From Lycium barbarum (Eukaryota > Streptophyta > Magnoliopsida > Solanales > Solanaceae): 64,000 bases of DNA. The DNA lies in the NCBI RefSeq assembly GCF_019175385.1, contig NC_083338.1, positions 90,231,777-90,295,776 of the forward strand, in the 5' to 3' direction. The notes beneath the pieces are model-generated. The model was not told the DNA's origin. It was given only the letters and a program-made list of their open reading frames with translations, and searched no databases. Numbering within the stretch: position 1 is the stretch's first letter; each line of letters begins with the position of its first letter. Position numbers and translations under genes: made by a program. Shown piece by piece: positions 1-10,980 of this stretch.

Positions 1-2322
1 ACTCAGACCGAATCACAGATTCATTATCAAATCCAAACTTATTTCCGAATTTTTTTCGAAATCATATCAAACGTAGTTTATATCAAAATATGTCTTAAGC
101 GGTCGCACCAAATCAAATTGCCATATCAAATACAAACTGAGCGGCGGAATAGACATCGCCGGTCAAAAGTGCAAACGTAAGCATAAGGGCCATTTGGGGC
201 CATCATAATGAACAGACCGCTTTAAGACCAGAAAACGAAATCAAACCAACGCATACAGGACCCTCATCCCACATATATGACTACAGGCCTCTACGAATTC
301 AAAACAAAGACATATGGCGAGACAGGGCCCTGCCGTACCCAAATAGTCAAATATACCGAATATATACAAAGCAAAAGGAGTCTGTACCAAAAGTGGACTC
401 CGGATCAAAGAGGAGTACTCCGGAATAGCAAAGAGTGAAGCCTACTATGGAGGATCACCAATGTCTGTACCTGCGGGCATAAAACGCAGCCCCCGGAGAA
501 GGGGGGTCAGTACGAGATATGTACTGAGTATGTAAAGCACGGAGTACAGAAATATGGATCGAAACCGAAAGCAAACCGAATGACAAAGTGGGGTACAAAT
601 CGGTATGTCAAAATCCGTATCAAAATCATATATGTATACATAATGCAAACGAAATCATGCAAACGCTTAGCAACGTGGTCGCCACTGCGACGCTGGCGCC
701 ACACACAGCATAACACCAGAAGGTTTCAAATCTCCGTACATCCCCGAACACAAACATAATCATAGGTGAGCGTATCGCATCACGAGCCATATCACAGCAT
801 AACTCCAAACAGAACCCGGCCCTATGGCGAAGCCTCGGGAACCGTAACACAGCATACGGCCGAATTATCATAAAGCGCACGAATCAAAACCGGCCCGGGA
901 ACCGGTGAACGAAGTCATAACAAGGCACGAGCGGAGTCGTGAGCAGACAAATGCAAATCGTATTTCAAAATAGTCTTTCAAAACATAATAGTCTCATAAA
1001 TCATTTCATAATACAAAATAATCGCATACTTAGTCGATATAAAGTTTCATTCCACAAAACATTTCCAAAGTAGTACGTATAGCTCAAAACGTAACTTAGC
1101 GTATCGTAATATTCAAAACATATCCCGTAGGAGGAAATTCCAGAATCGAAAGTATCGTTTCAACTTTATTCAAAAGGACAGCCCAATAAGACAAATAGGG
1201 CGTCTCGAGGTTAGCGGGCCCACCTCGAGTCAAATTGAGGTGGCGAACATATTTTCTGAACATTTATAGGCCAAAGGGTCATACATAATCATTTCTAAGT
1301 TACCCGACCACATTTCGATAGGTTTCGGACGAGTGGTGGCATTCTAGCCAAAATAGAGCCCTTAGGCTTCAATTGAATTGAATGAATAGTAACTTTTCTG
1401 TGGATCGGGTTTCGAGGAGCAGAAATGCTCCGGAAGTTCTCATATCCGCCTATCATACTAAGATATGCCAAACGAAGGAGTGGGAAGCTTTACATACCTT
1501 ACGGACGTCTTACGCTTTCCCAAAAGTCAAGTCCCGTTTCGTCTGAAATCTGCAAATGGTCAAAGTTACCAATTGAGATTCTTAGGCTTAAAAATGCCTT
1601 TAACTTCATTTTCTGTCTACCGACATTTCGGCAGCATTTCCCCTATAAATCTAACATCCCCGAGACTTAGCTCGGCTCAAAATACATCAATACAACAGCC
1701 CACACATCATCAAACAACACAAGTAATAATCAAACCACTCTAGCTTCAAAGTTCTACTTTGTTACCTAAGTTGGCAACTTTCATTCAAGCTTCCAAAACT
1801 CCAACTCTATATCTACATAATTGTATTTATTTCCTCATTCAAACTTATACAATCACATCCCAAATACAATCCAAGCCCTACACGAAATTGCCCCAAAATC
1901 CATTACTTTCCATAATTCTTCAAAACATCGAAAATTCACGACGAACATTCTAACTTGCGTCGTTTCATTCCGAATTCATTAATATCAACTATAAATCATA
2001 TTTAAAGTCTTTAGCACCCTAAATATACAATGATATACACAATTATACCAAAGGTATACACTTTCCGATAACGTCCGAAATCATTTTCCAACGCCAATTT
2101 AATTCATCAATCAATCATTTACGACATAAAGATCACAACAACACATTATACAAACTAAACAAGATCAAATTCCCATGCCTTTGCACTTCATGAAACTCAC
2201 GGCTACAACACCAACACACACACACCCACGGCTTCCTATAAGCATCAAAGTTACGGGATTCTCGTCTATTCCCAATCCTTAACACATTCATATCAATTCT
2301 ATAAAATTAGAGGGGCAAAATT

Positions 2323-2330
2323 CTTACCTT
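2323..2330 (-). promoter_or_regulatory. Predicted 5' splice donor in LTR1
   Basis: Minus strand AAGGTAAG with GT at 2327-2326, about 235 nt downstream of the TATA box. Equivalent donors sit at the same distance in the other families. LTR1 is a 3' LTR here, so this copy would not itself be used to express copy 1. Confidence 0.45.
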
Positions 2331-2559
2331 TTCTTGAATTTCCGACTTGTCGCAAACGAGGTTCTTGTGCCAAACTAATTATACCCCGTTGAAGAGGGCC
2401 TTGAGTACTTCCCAACTATGTAGAAATTCAGATTTTTGGATCAACAACAAAGCTTGGATAATTTTTTTCTCTTCTCTTTCTCACTCGGCCGAGAGCTCTT
2501 ATTTCTTGGTGTTCTTGAATTTTTGTTCTTTGTTCTAGATAATTACCAAGTATAACATG

Positions 2560-2601
2560 ATATATATCCATATATTTGATCATGTGCATAGCACATGATC
2601 A
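2560..2601 (-). promoter_or_regulatory. LTR1 core promoter: TATA box and adjoining inverted repeat
   Basis: Minus-strand TATA-like stretch GGATATATAT (2560-2569). Immediately upstream lies a perfect 11-bp inverted repeat, TGATCATGTGC / GCACATGATCA, with a 3-nt centre (2577-2601). The same arrangement occurs in LTR2, LTR3, the related solo LTR G and A4, where the arms have changed in a pairing-preserving way. Confidence 0.6.
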
Positions 2602-2885
2602 TTAACAAAGGGGCTTGGGCCATGGATATGGCCGGCCACCTCTAAACATTGGGCCTCAATTTTTATGTTGTATTTTTCTTGGCCCAATCATAAAACGTCC
2701 CGTTTTGTAATTCCCGAAACTAATTTCCAAAATTCCAAATTTACCCTCGGCCTTTCCCGATGTCTTAACATTAAAGATTCCATAACCAACATAGTCATAT
2801 TCACTAAAATCAAATTATGTCCTAATAACACACAAGTCGTAATTATTTCTCGATTTCCAATTATACGAAAACACGGGACATAACA

Positions 2886-2921
2886 TTCTCCCCCCCTTAA
2901 GAACATTCGTCCCCGAATGTT
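2886..2921 (-). promoter_or_regulatory. Polypurine tract and PPT-proximal hairpin, copy 1
   Basis: On the minus strand a purine run (AAGGGGGGGAGAA, 2886-2898) abuts the 3' LTR: this is the plus-strand primer site of reverse transcription. Just upstream of it (2902-2921) lies a perfect 8-bp inverted repeat with arms AACATTCG/CGAATGTT around 4 nt. Position 2922 to the end of pol (3056) is a short untranslated stretch with nothing else recognisable. Confidence 0.85.
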
Positions 2922-3056
2922 AAATAAATCTTATGAAGACTCACAAACATAACGGGAAAACCATTTTATATAAAAATAGCACACATGGTCCATCCGTTCA
3001 TTGGTACAACAAATACAAAAGTCTAGATTACAAGAGGCGTAGGGAATAAATTGGGG

Positions 3057-6000
3057 TTATCTCTTCTTCATCTCTTCCTCCGCCTCCCAAGTCATCTCTT
3101 CCCGGTTACTGTTGCGCCACAGAACTTTGACAGAAGGCACCTCCTTAGTGCGCAATCTCCTCACCTGACGATCCAGAATAGATACAGGCTGCTCGTCATA
3201 AGACAACTGCTCCGTTACCTGAAGATCATCTACTGGGAATATCCTGGAAGGATCACCAATACATTTCCGCAACATAGACACATGAAACACCGGGTGTACG
3301 GCTTCCAAGTCGGATGGTAAGTCTAGCTCGTAGGCGACCTCGCCTATCTTTCGAACGATCTGATACGGCCTAATGTACCGGGGGCTCAACTTACCCTTTC
3401 TACCGAATCTCATGACACCCTTCACGGGCGACACCTTCAGGAATACCCAGTCGCCAATCTGGAACTCTAACGGTCGACGTCGTCTATCTGCATAAGATTT
3501 CTGTCGACTCTGAGCAGCCAATAATCGTTCTCGAATAAGCTTTACCTTATCTACAGCTTCCTGGATCACATCTGGCCCAATCAGCTTAGTCTCGCCCACG
3601 TCAAACCAACCAATAGGAGATCTGCATTTCCTGCCATAAAGGGCCTCGTACGGAGCCATCTGGATGCTGGAGTGATAACTGTTATTATAGGCAAACTCAA
3701 TAAGCGGCAAGTGATCATCCCAGCTGCCCCGAAAATCAATAACGCAGGCCCGCAACATATCTTCGAGTGTCTGAATAGTGCGCTCGGCCTGTCCGTCGGA
3801 CTGAGGGTGAAAAGTTGTACTGAGGCTCACCTGAGTCCCTAATCCCTCCTGAAATGACCTCCAGAAATTAGCTGTAAACTGGGTACCTCGGTCAGTAATA
3901 ATAGATATAGGGACTCCGTGAAGTCTGACTATCTCTCTGATATACAATCTGGCATAGTCCTCAGCCGAATAGGTAGTCCGAACCGGAAGGAAATGGGCTG
4001 ATTTCGTCAGCCTGTCAATAATAACCCAGATAGAGTCGTACCTGCGTGGAGTGCGCGGTAACCCAACAACGAAATCCATATTAATCATCTCCCATTTCCA
4101 GGCTGGAATCTCCATCTCCTGTAATAATCCACCAGGCTTCTGATGCTCGATCTTAACTTGCTGGCAGTTCAGGCACTGACTAACAAACTCAGTAATATCT
4201 TTCTTCATGCCGTCCCACCAATACAAACACCTGAGATCCCGATACATTTTGGTGGAACCAGGATGAACAGAATACCGTGCATTATGGGCCTCGCCCATAA
4301 TCTGCCGCCGTAAGCCCGCAACGTCAGGTACACAGAATCTGCCGTCGTATAATAATACTCCTTCAGGCGAGATTTCGAACTGAGTCTTTGCTTTATTAAG
4401 GGCCACACCTATGTACTGAATCAAAAGAGGATCCTCAAACTGGCGCTGCTTTACCTCCTGAATAATAGATGACTCAGCAACTGAACGAACAGAAATCCCA
4501 GAATCTCCAGAATCTATCAAACGAACTCCGAGGCTAGCCAGCTGATGAATATCACGAACTAAATCTCTCTTATCAAAGGGAACATCAGCCAGACTGCCCA
4601 CGGACTTGCGGCTAAGCGCATCAGCTACCACATTGGCTTTCCCCGGATGGTACAGAATATCAACGTCGTAATCCTTTAGTAGCTCAAGCCACCTCCGCTG
4701 CCGCAGATTTAGTTCCTTCTGCCTAAAAATATACTGGAGACTCTTATGGTCCGTATAGATATCAACATGGACCCCATATAAATAATGCCGCCAAATCTTC
4801 AAAGCATGAATCACCGCGGCCAACTCAAGATCATGAGTGGGATAGTTCTTCTCGTGCGGTCTGAGCTGCCGGGAAGCATAGGCTATGACTCGACCGTGCT
4901 GCATCAATACACATCCTATCCCAATACCAGAGGCGTCACAATAGACAACATACCCGTCAGATCCCTCTGGAAGGGCCAAAACTGGTGCTGTAATCAATCT
5001 CTCCTTCAACATCTGAAAGTTGCGCTCGCAGGCGTCTGTCCACTGGAATTTTGCTGCTTTCTGAGTAAGCCTCGTCAGTGGTGCTGCAATAGAAGAAAAA
5101 TCCTCCACGAACCTGCGATAATACCCAGCCAATCCCAGAAAACTGCGCACCTCTGTCGGAGTAGTAGGCCTGGGCCAATTCTGCACAGCCTCAATCTTCT
5201 GCGTATCGACCCGAATACCGTCTGCGTCGACAATATGGCCCAAGAATGCCACAGAAGTTAACCAGAATTCACATTTGGAGAATTTAGCATATAACTTCTA
5301 CTGACGGAGAACGCCAAGTACCGTCCTCAAATGATCTGAATGCTCCTCAGCGGATCGCGAGTAAGTCAAGATATCATCAATAAACACAATAACAAACATA
5401 TCCAGAAAAGGCCGAAATACCTGGTTCATCAGATCCATAAATACTGCTGGAGCATTAGTCAGCCCGAAAGACATAACTCTGAACTCATAATGCCCGTACC
5501 GGGTCCTGAAAGCAGTCTTCGGGATATCTGACTCCCGTACTCGCACCTGATGATAACCTGAGCGCAGATCTATATTTGAAAAATGTCTATCACCCTGCAG
5601 CTGATTAAACAAATCATCAATCTGGAGGAGGGGATATTTATTCTTAATAGTCACCTTATTTAGCTGTCGGTAGTCGATACACATCCGCAACGACCCATCT
5701 TTCTTTCTGACAAACAATACCGGCGCTCCCTAGGGTGATGTGCTGGGTCTGATAAAACCCTTATCGAACAAATCTTTCAGCTGCTCCTTCAACTCAGCCG
5801 GTGCCATCCTGTATGGAGGAATAGATATAGGCTGCGTATCCGGCATCAACTCTATAGTGAAATCAATCTCCCGCTCAGGCGGAAGGCCAGAAAGCTCGTC
5901 AAGAAAAACATCTGGAAACTCACTGACGACCGGAACAGATTGAAGGGTAGGTACCTCCGCGACAGTATCGTGCACACGAACCAAATGATAGATATACCCC

Positions 6001-6113
6001 TTCTGGATCATCTTCTTAGCCTTGAGGTATGAAATAAACTTACCCCTCGGCGATGCTGTAGATCCGAACCACTCTATGACTGGTTCCCCTGGAAACTGAA
6101 AACGGACTACCAT
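3057..6113 (-). pseudogene. pol: pol (RT-RNase H-integrase-chromodomain), family A copy 1, broken
   Basis: Three open segments: 6113-5730 (PR/RT linker and RT start), 5717-5298 (RT palm with FIDDIL) and 5252-3057 (731 residues: end of RT, RNase H, integrase, chromodomain). In the 731-residue segment RNase H acidic residues D106, E143, D168 and D211 are present. Integrase has H323, H330, C360, C363 and a correctly spaced D393-x60-D454-x35-E490. GPY-like and chromodomain sequences follow from about 620 and 698. Defects relative to copy 2: a Trp codon became TAG (base 5731) and a Gln codon became TAG (base 5300). In the GPY motif Gly became Arg (residue 628), where copies 2, 3 and A4 keep Gly. 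A 1-bp insertion, shared with copy 2, ends the protein early at residue 731, where copy 3 and A4 continue for about 14 residues. Confidence 0.95.
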
Positions 6114-6116
6114 TTT

Positions 6117-7847
6117 CTAGCAGTCGACATTAGCATAACAGGAAGACAACCAGTCCATGCCCATAATGACGTCAAACTCAAGCATGTCTAACTCTATCAA
6201 ATCAGCCTTAGTACTATGATCATAAATGGTCACAAAACAATCCCTATAGATCTGTCTCGCTACAATAAAATCCCCAACTGGCGTAGCTACCTCAAATGGC
6301 TCTATAGGCTCAGACACTATCCCAATCTTACTAGCAACGAGCGGGGAAATATATGATAAAGTAGAGCCAGGGTCAATCAATGCATATATAGATCTGGAGA
6401 AAACCAGTAATGTACCTGTGACGACGTTTGGCGAAGCCTCCTGATCCTGGCGGCTGGCCAAAGCATATATGCGGTTCGAGGGACCGTTAGAACTTGAAAC
6501 GCCACCGCGGCCTCGACCGCGTCCTGCCGGTGCTGAAATACCACGCCCTCCAGGGCGTGCAACAGATGGAACAGATGAAGAACCGGCGGCTGACCCTGTC
6601 TGCTGAGCAGCACTACCAGAACCGCTAGCCAATGGACAGTCTCTCATAAAGTGGCCCTGACCACCACACGAAAAGCAAGCTCCAGTCGCTCGGTAACACT
6701 CCCCGGGATGAGACTTCCCGCAATGAGGACAACGGGGCCTGGGTGGTCTGGCCTGGCTGGGACCCCTGGATACCTGTGAACCTGCCGCTCTGGAGCTCTG
6801 ACCGGCCCTAGACGGTCCCGCACTATCAAATCTCCGGCTGCCTGACTGAGTACTCCGGCAGGACGGAGGAAAATGTCTATCTGACTGCTGCTGCTGAGGC
6901 TGTCCGCCTCGAGAATCTCCAGAACAACCTGCGGAGCTAGCCCTCTTGGGCGGCCTCCTGTATCGATCTCTGCCAGAAGGATCAGACCTGCGACGGTCCT
7001 CCATACCCATCGCATAGGCCTGAAGTCGGGCAATGTCCATGTCTGCCTGCAATGACACTGCCATACAGCTATCAACCAAATACCGGTCCAATCCCATAAC
7101 ATATCTGTGCATCCGATCGGACATATCTGCTACCACGGCCGGTGCATATCGGGCCAGAGAATCAAACTCAAGGTTATACTCGCGAACACTCCGACCCCTC
7201 TGCTGCAGACGTAAGAATCGATCAGCCCGCGCCCGCCGTAACTCTGGGGGCAAAAAGTGGTGGGTGAATGCTGTCACAAACTGATCCCAAGTGGCTGGAG
7301 GGGCACCCTCTCCTCTAGACAGCTCCCAAGTGTCATACCAGTGGGTAGCCACATCTCGAAGCCTGTGCGAAGCCAGCTCAACCGACTCAGTCTCTGAAGC
7401 CCTGACCAAGTCCAGTGAGCGTCGCATCCCCCGAATAAAATCATGGGGGTCCTCATCGAGCTTAGACCCGAAGAACTCTGGAGGGCCACATAACAAAAAC
7501 TCCCGAACACCCAGGCTGTCCCGCCTGTCATCGTCATCATCGTCCCTCCGCCCGCGTCTGCGAGCCTGTCCTGCTACCAGTGTAGTCAACAACTGTACAG
7601 CCTCCCTCAGGGTCCTATCCTCCGCCCCCGGCTGAGGAGCTGGAGTCTCAGGAGCGGGTACACGGACCTCTGGAGCTGCTAAAGGTCCTACTCCAGGCTG
7701 TACTAGTGGGGGTGGAGCAGACCCCTCAGAATGAGGCATATCCTCAGGCAAATCATAAACACGAGCCCGGGTAGCTCGCTGTGCCTGGCTAGTCTCTCCC
7801 ATCCTCGCTTTGCCCTTCTAGGCCGCCGTTGCCTTCTTCGGAGGCAT
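6117..7847 (-). pseudogene. gag: gag-protease, family A copy 1
   Basis: The natural start is probably the ATG at 7847 (protein begin MPPKKATAA), followed by an in-frame TAG at 7820-7818; the long open frame resumes at ATG 7802 (561 residues). Numbered from 7802: capsid region about 95-275, a basic Gln/Ser-rich hinge, then two zinc knuckles (C358-C361-H365-C369 and canonical CCHC C376-C379-H384-C389), and a protease with the active-site motif DPGST at 477-481. The frame closes with TAG at 6119-6117, exactly between protease and RT; the RT frame continues in phase 2 codons later. Elements B and F copy 2 have a Gln codon where this copy has the early TAG, so that stop is most simply a C-to-T change. 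Confidence 0.93.
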
Positions 7848-7849
7848 CA

Positions 7850-7872
7850 CTGCAAACACAAAGGCGAGTCAG
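7850..7872 (-). promoter_or_regulatory. Predicted 3' splice acceptor and branch point before gag, copy 1
   Basis: Minus strand: branch-like CTGAC (7872-7868, branch A at 7869), then a T-rich stretch ending TTTGCAG (AG at 7851-7850), 2 nt before the gag ATG at 7847. The branch A lies 19 nt from the AG. It pairs with the donor of LTR2 at 10422, giving an intron of about 2573 nt that removes the PBS and the leader hairpin. Confidence 0.5.
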
Positions 7873-7955
7873 ATCAAAATCATCCTAATAGCACAGCTCT
7901 ATCGCACGATCTAAGATTCCAAAGAAAGTAACATCCTAAATGCCCTGTAGCTTCC

Positions 7956-7991
7956 TGTTTATAGATGTGGTGCACAACACATCGATAAACA
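7956..7991 (-). promoter_or_regulatory. Conserved leader hairpin with GTGCAC loop, copy 1
   Basis: Outer arms TGTTTAT (7956-7962) and ATAAACA (7985-7991), one mismatch, inner arms GATGTG (7964-7969) and CACATC (7978-7983), 8-nt loop GTGCACAA holding a self-complementary hexamer. It lies between PBS and gag. Counterparts with the same outer stem occur in B and F. It is a candidate RNA dimerisation/packaging element. Confidence 0.55.
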
Positions 7992-8034
7992 AGACTCTAC
8001 GAGACACGGCCTGTAGACATTCCGAGGACAAACC

Positions 8035-8046
8035 GCTCTGATACCA
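8035..8046 (-). promoter_or_regulatory. Primer binding site (tRNA-iMet), copy 1
   Basis: Minus strand TGGTATCAGAGC, complementary to the 3' end of plant initiator tRNA-Met, four bases inside the LTR2 boundary. Primes minus-strand DNA synthesis. Confidence 0.92.
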
Positions 8047-10417
8047 CTTTTGTCACGACCCAGCCCCGTGGGCCGCGACTAGCACCCTACCTGGGTACTC
8101 AGACCGAATCACAGATTCATTATAAAATCCAAACTTATTTCCGAATTTTTTTCGAAATCATATCAAACGTAGTTTATATCAAAATATGTCTTAAGAGTCG
8201 CACCAAATCAAAATGCCATATTAAATACAAACTGAGCGGCGGAATAGACATCGCCGGTCAAAAGTGCAAACGTAAGCATAAGGGCCATTTGGGGCCATCA
8301 TATTGAACAGACCGCTTTAAGACCAGAAAACGAAATCAAACCAACACATACAGGACCCTCATCCCACATATATGACTACAGGCCTCTACGAATTCAAAAC
8401 AAAGACATATGGCGAGACAGGGCCCCACCGTACCCAAATAGTCAAATATACCGAATATATACAAAGCAAAAGGAGTCTGAACCAAAAGTGGACTCCGGAT
8501 CAAAGAGGAGTACTCCGGAATAGCAAAGAGTGAAGCCTACTGTGGAGGATCACCAATGTCTGTACCTGCGGGCATAAAACGCAGCCCCCGGAGAAGGGGG
8601 GTCAGTACGAGATATGTACTGAGTATGTAAAGCACGGAGTACAGAAATATGGATCGAAACTGAAAGCAAACCGAATGACAAAGTGGGGTACAAATCGGTA
8701 AGTCAAAATCCGTATCAAAATCATATATGTATACATAATGCAAACGAAATCATGCAAACGCTTAGCAACGTGGTCGCCACTCCGACGCTGGCGCCACACA
8801 CAGCATAACACCAGAAGGTTTCAAATCTCCGTACATCCCCGAACACAAACATAATCATAGGTGAGCGTATCGCATCACGAGCCATATCACAGCATAACTC
8901 CAAACGGAACCCGGCCCTATGGCGAAGCCTCGGGAACCGTAACACAGCATACGGCCGAATTATCATAAAGCGCACGAATCAAAACCGGCCCGGGAACCGG
9001 TGAACGAAGTCATAACAAGGCACGAGCGGAGTCGTGAGCAGACAAATGCAAATCGTATTTCAAAATAGTCTTTCAAAACATAATAGTCTCATAAATCATT
9101 TCATAATACAAAATAATCGCATACTTAGTCGATATAAAGTTTCATTCCACAAAACATTTCCAAAGTAGTACGTATAGCTCAAAACGTAACTTAGCGTATC
9201 GTAATATTCAAAACATATCCCGTAGGAGGAAATTCCAGAATCGAAAGTATCATTTCAACTTTATTCAAAAGGACAGCCCAATAAGACAAATAGGGCGTCT
9301 CGAGGTTAGCGGGCCCACCTCGAGTCAAATTGAGGTGGCGAACATATTTTCTGAACATTTATAGGCCAAAGGGTCATACATAATCATTTCTAAGTTACCC
9401 GACCACATTTCGATAGGTTTCGGACGAGTGGTGGCATTCTAGCCAAAATAGAGCCCTTAGGCTTCAATTGAATTGAATGAATAGTAACTTTTCTGTGGAT
9501 CGGGTTTCGAGGAGCAGAAATGCTCCGGAAGTTCTCATATCCGCCTATCATACTAAGATATGCCAAACGAAGGAGTGGGAAGCTTTACATACCTTACGGA
9601 CGTCTTACGCTTTCCCAAAAGTCAAGTCCCGTTTCGTCTGAAATCTGCAAATGGTCAAAGTTACCAATTGAGATTCTTAGGCTTAAAAATGCCTTTAACT
9701 TCATTTTCTGTCTACCGACATTTCGGCAGCATTTCCCCTATAAATCTAACATCCCCGAGACTTAGCTCGGCTCAAAATACATCAATACAACAGCCCACAC
9801 ATCATCAAACAACACAAGTAATAATCAAACCACTCTAGCTTCAAAGTTCTACTTTGTTACCTAAGTTGGCAACTTTCATTCAAGCTTCCAAAACTCCAAC
9901 TCTATATCTACATAATTGTATTTATTTCCTCATTCAAACTTATACAATCACATCCCAAATACAATCCAAGCCCTACACGAAATTGCCCCAAAATCCATTA
10001 CTTTCCATAATTCTTCAAAACATCGAAAATTCACGACGAACATTCTAACTTGCGTCGTTTCATTCCGAATTCATTAATATCAACTATAAATCATATTTAA
10101 AGTTTTTAGCACCCTAAATATACAATGATATACACAATTATACCAAAGGTATACACTTTCCGATAACGTCCGAAATCATTTTCCAACGCCAATTTAATTC
10201 ATCAATCAATCATTTACGACATAAAGATCACAACAACACATTATACAAACTAAACAAGATCAAATTCCCATGCCTTTGCACTTCATGAAACTCACGGCTA
10301 CAACACCAACACACACACACCCACGGCTTCCTATAAGCATCAAAGTTACGGGATTCTCGTCTATTCCCAATCCTTAACACATTCATATCAATTCTATAAA
10401 ATTAGAGGGGCAAAATT

Positions 10418-10425
10418 TTTACCTT
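10418..10425 (-). promoter_or_regulatory. Predicted 5' splice donor in LTR2 (weakened)
   Basis: Minus strand AAGGTAAA with GT at 10422-10421, where LTR1, LTR3 and A4 have GTAAG. The G at donor position +5 has become A, a change expected to weaken the site. Confidence 0.4.
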
Positions 10426-10654
10426 TTCTTGAATTTCCGACTTGTCGCAAACGAGGTTCTTGTGCCAAACTAATTATACCCCGTTGAAGAGGGCCTTGAG
10501 TACTTCCCAACTATGTAGAAATTCAGATTTTTGGATCAACAACAAAGCTTGGATAATTTTTTTCTCTTCTCTTTCTCACTCGGCCGAGAGCTCTTATTTC
10601 TTGGTGTTCTTGAATTTTTGTTCTTTGTTCTAGATAATTACCAAGTATAACATG

Positions 10655-10696
10655 ATATATATCCATATATTTGATCATGTGCATAGCACATGATCA
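10655..10696 (-). promoter_or_regulatory. LTR2 core promoter: TATA box and inverted repeat
   Basis: Same as LTR1: TATA-like GGATATATAT (10655-10664) and the perfect 11-bp inverted repeat (10672-10696) upstream of it. As the 5' LTR this would drive copy 1. Confidence 0.6.
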
Positions 10697-10980
10697 TTAA
10701 CAAAGGGGCTTGGGCCATGGATATGGCCGGCCACCTCTAAACATTGGGCCTCAATTTTTATGTTGTATTTTTCTTGGCCCAATCATAAAACGTCCCGTTT
10801 TGTAATTCCCGAAACTAATTTCCAAAATTTCAAATTTACCCTCGGCCTTTCCCGATGTCTTAACGTTAAAGATTCCATAACCAACATAGTCATATTCACT
10901 AAAATCAAATTATGTCCTAATAACACACAAGTCGTAATTATTTCTCGATTTCCAATTATACGAAAACACGGGACATAACA

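Larger units (their letters stand above)
1..2885 (-). repeat. LTR1 of family A (3' LTR of copy 1, truncated by window start)
   Basis: Nearly identical along its length to 8097-10980 and 16192-19076. It ends (plus-strand view) in ACATAACA directly before the polypurine tract. By comparison with the other two LTRs it lacks the first 46 bases starting TGTCACGACCC. In element orientation the U3 is short (about 320 nt to the TATA box), leaving a very long R-U5 of roughly 2.5 kb. Short open frames inside it recur in all three LTRs because the LTRs are copies, and they resemble no known protein. Confidence 0.97.
1..10980 (-). mobile_element. Ty3/gypsy chromovirus, family A copy 1 (LTR1 + internal 1 + LTR2)
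   Basis: On the minus strand this reads 5' LTR (8051-10980), PBS, gag-PR, RT-RH-IN-chromodomain, polypurine tract, 3' LTR (1-2885, lacking its last 46 bases because the window begins inside it). The LTRs have TG...CA ends. The order, the tRNA-iMet PBS and the chromodomain place it in the chromoviruses, most like Tekay/Del. A complete unit would be about 11.0 kb. LTR2 is shared with copy 2, so this is one unit of a head-to-tail array. Coding capacity is broken by three separate stops and a 1-bp frameshift, yet RNase H and integrase catalytic residues are intact, so it decayed recently. Confidence 0.95.
8051..10980 (-). repeat. LTR2 of family A (shared: 5' LTR of copy 1, 3' LTR of copy 2)
   Basis: 2930 bp, TGTCACGACCC...ACATAACA in plus view. 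Differs from LTR1 and LTR3 at scattered single bases and small indels. It shares some variants with LTR3 against LTR1 (for example in the first 200 bases). Because it serves two internal regions, the array is not two independent insertions. Confidence 0.97.

Noticed and set aside
445..880. Short minus-strand frames repeated at 8537-8975 and 16633-17071
   Set aside because: They recur only because the three LTRs are copies; they overlap each other in different frames and lie in untranslated R-U5. The same holds for frames at 1425-1953 and their repeats.
4785..5261. 158-residue plus-strand frame, repeated at 12880 and 20975
   Set aside because: Antisense shadow of the RNase H and RT region of pol; low-complexity antisense composition and no own start context.
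8035..8046. A host tRNA gene near the LTR edges
   Set aside because: Only the 12-13 base complement of the tRNA 3' end is present, with no cloverleaf; it is a primer binding site.
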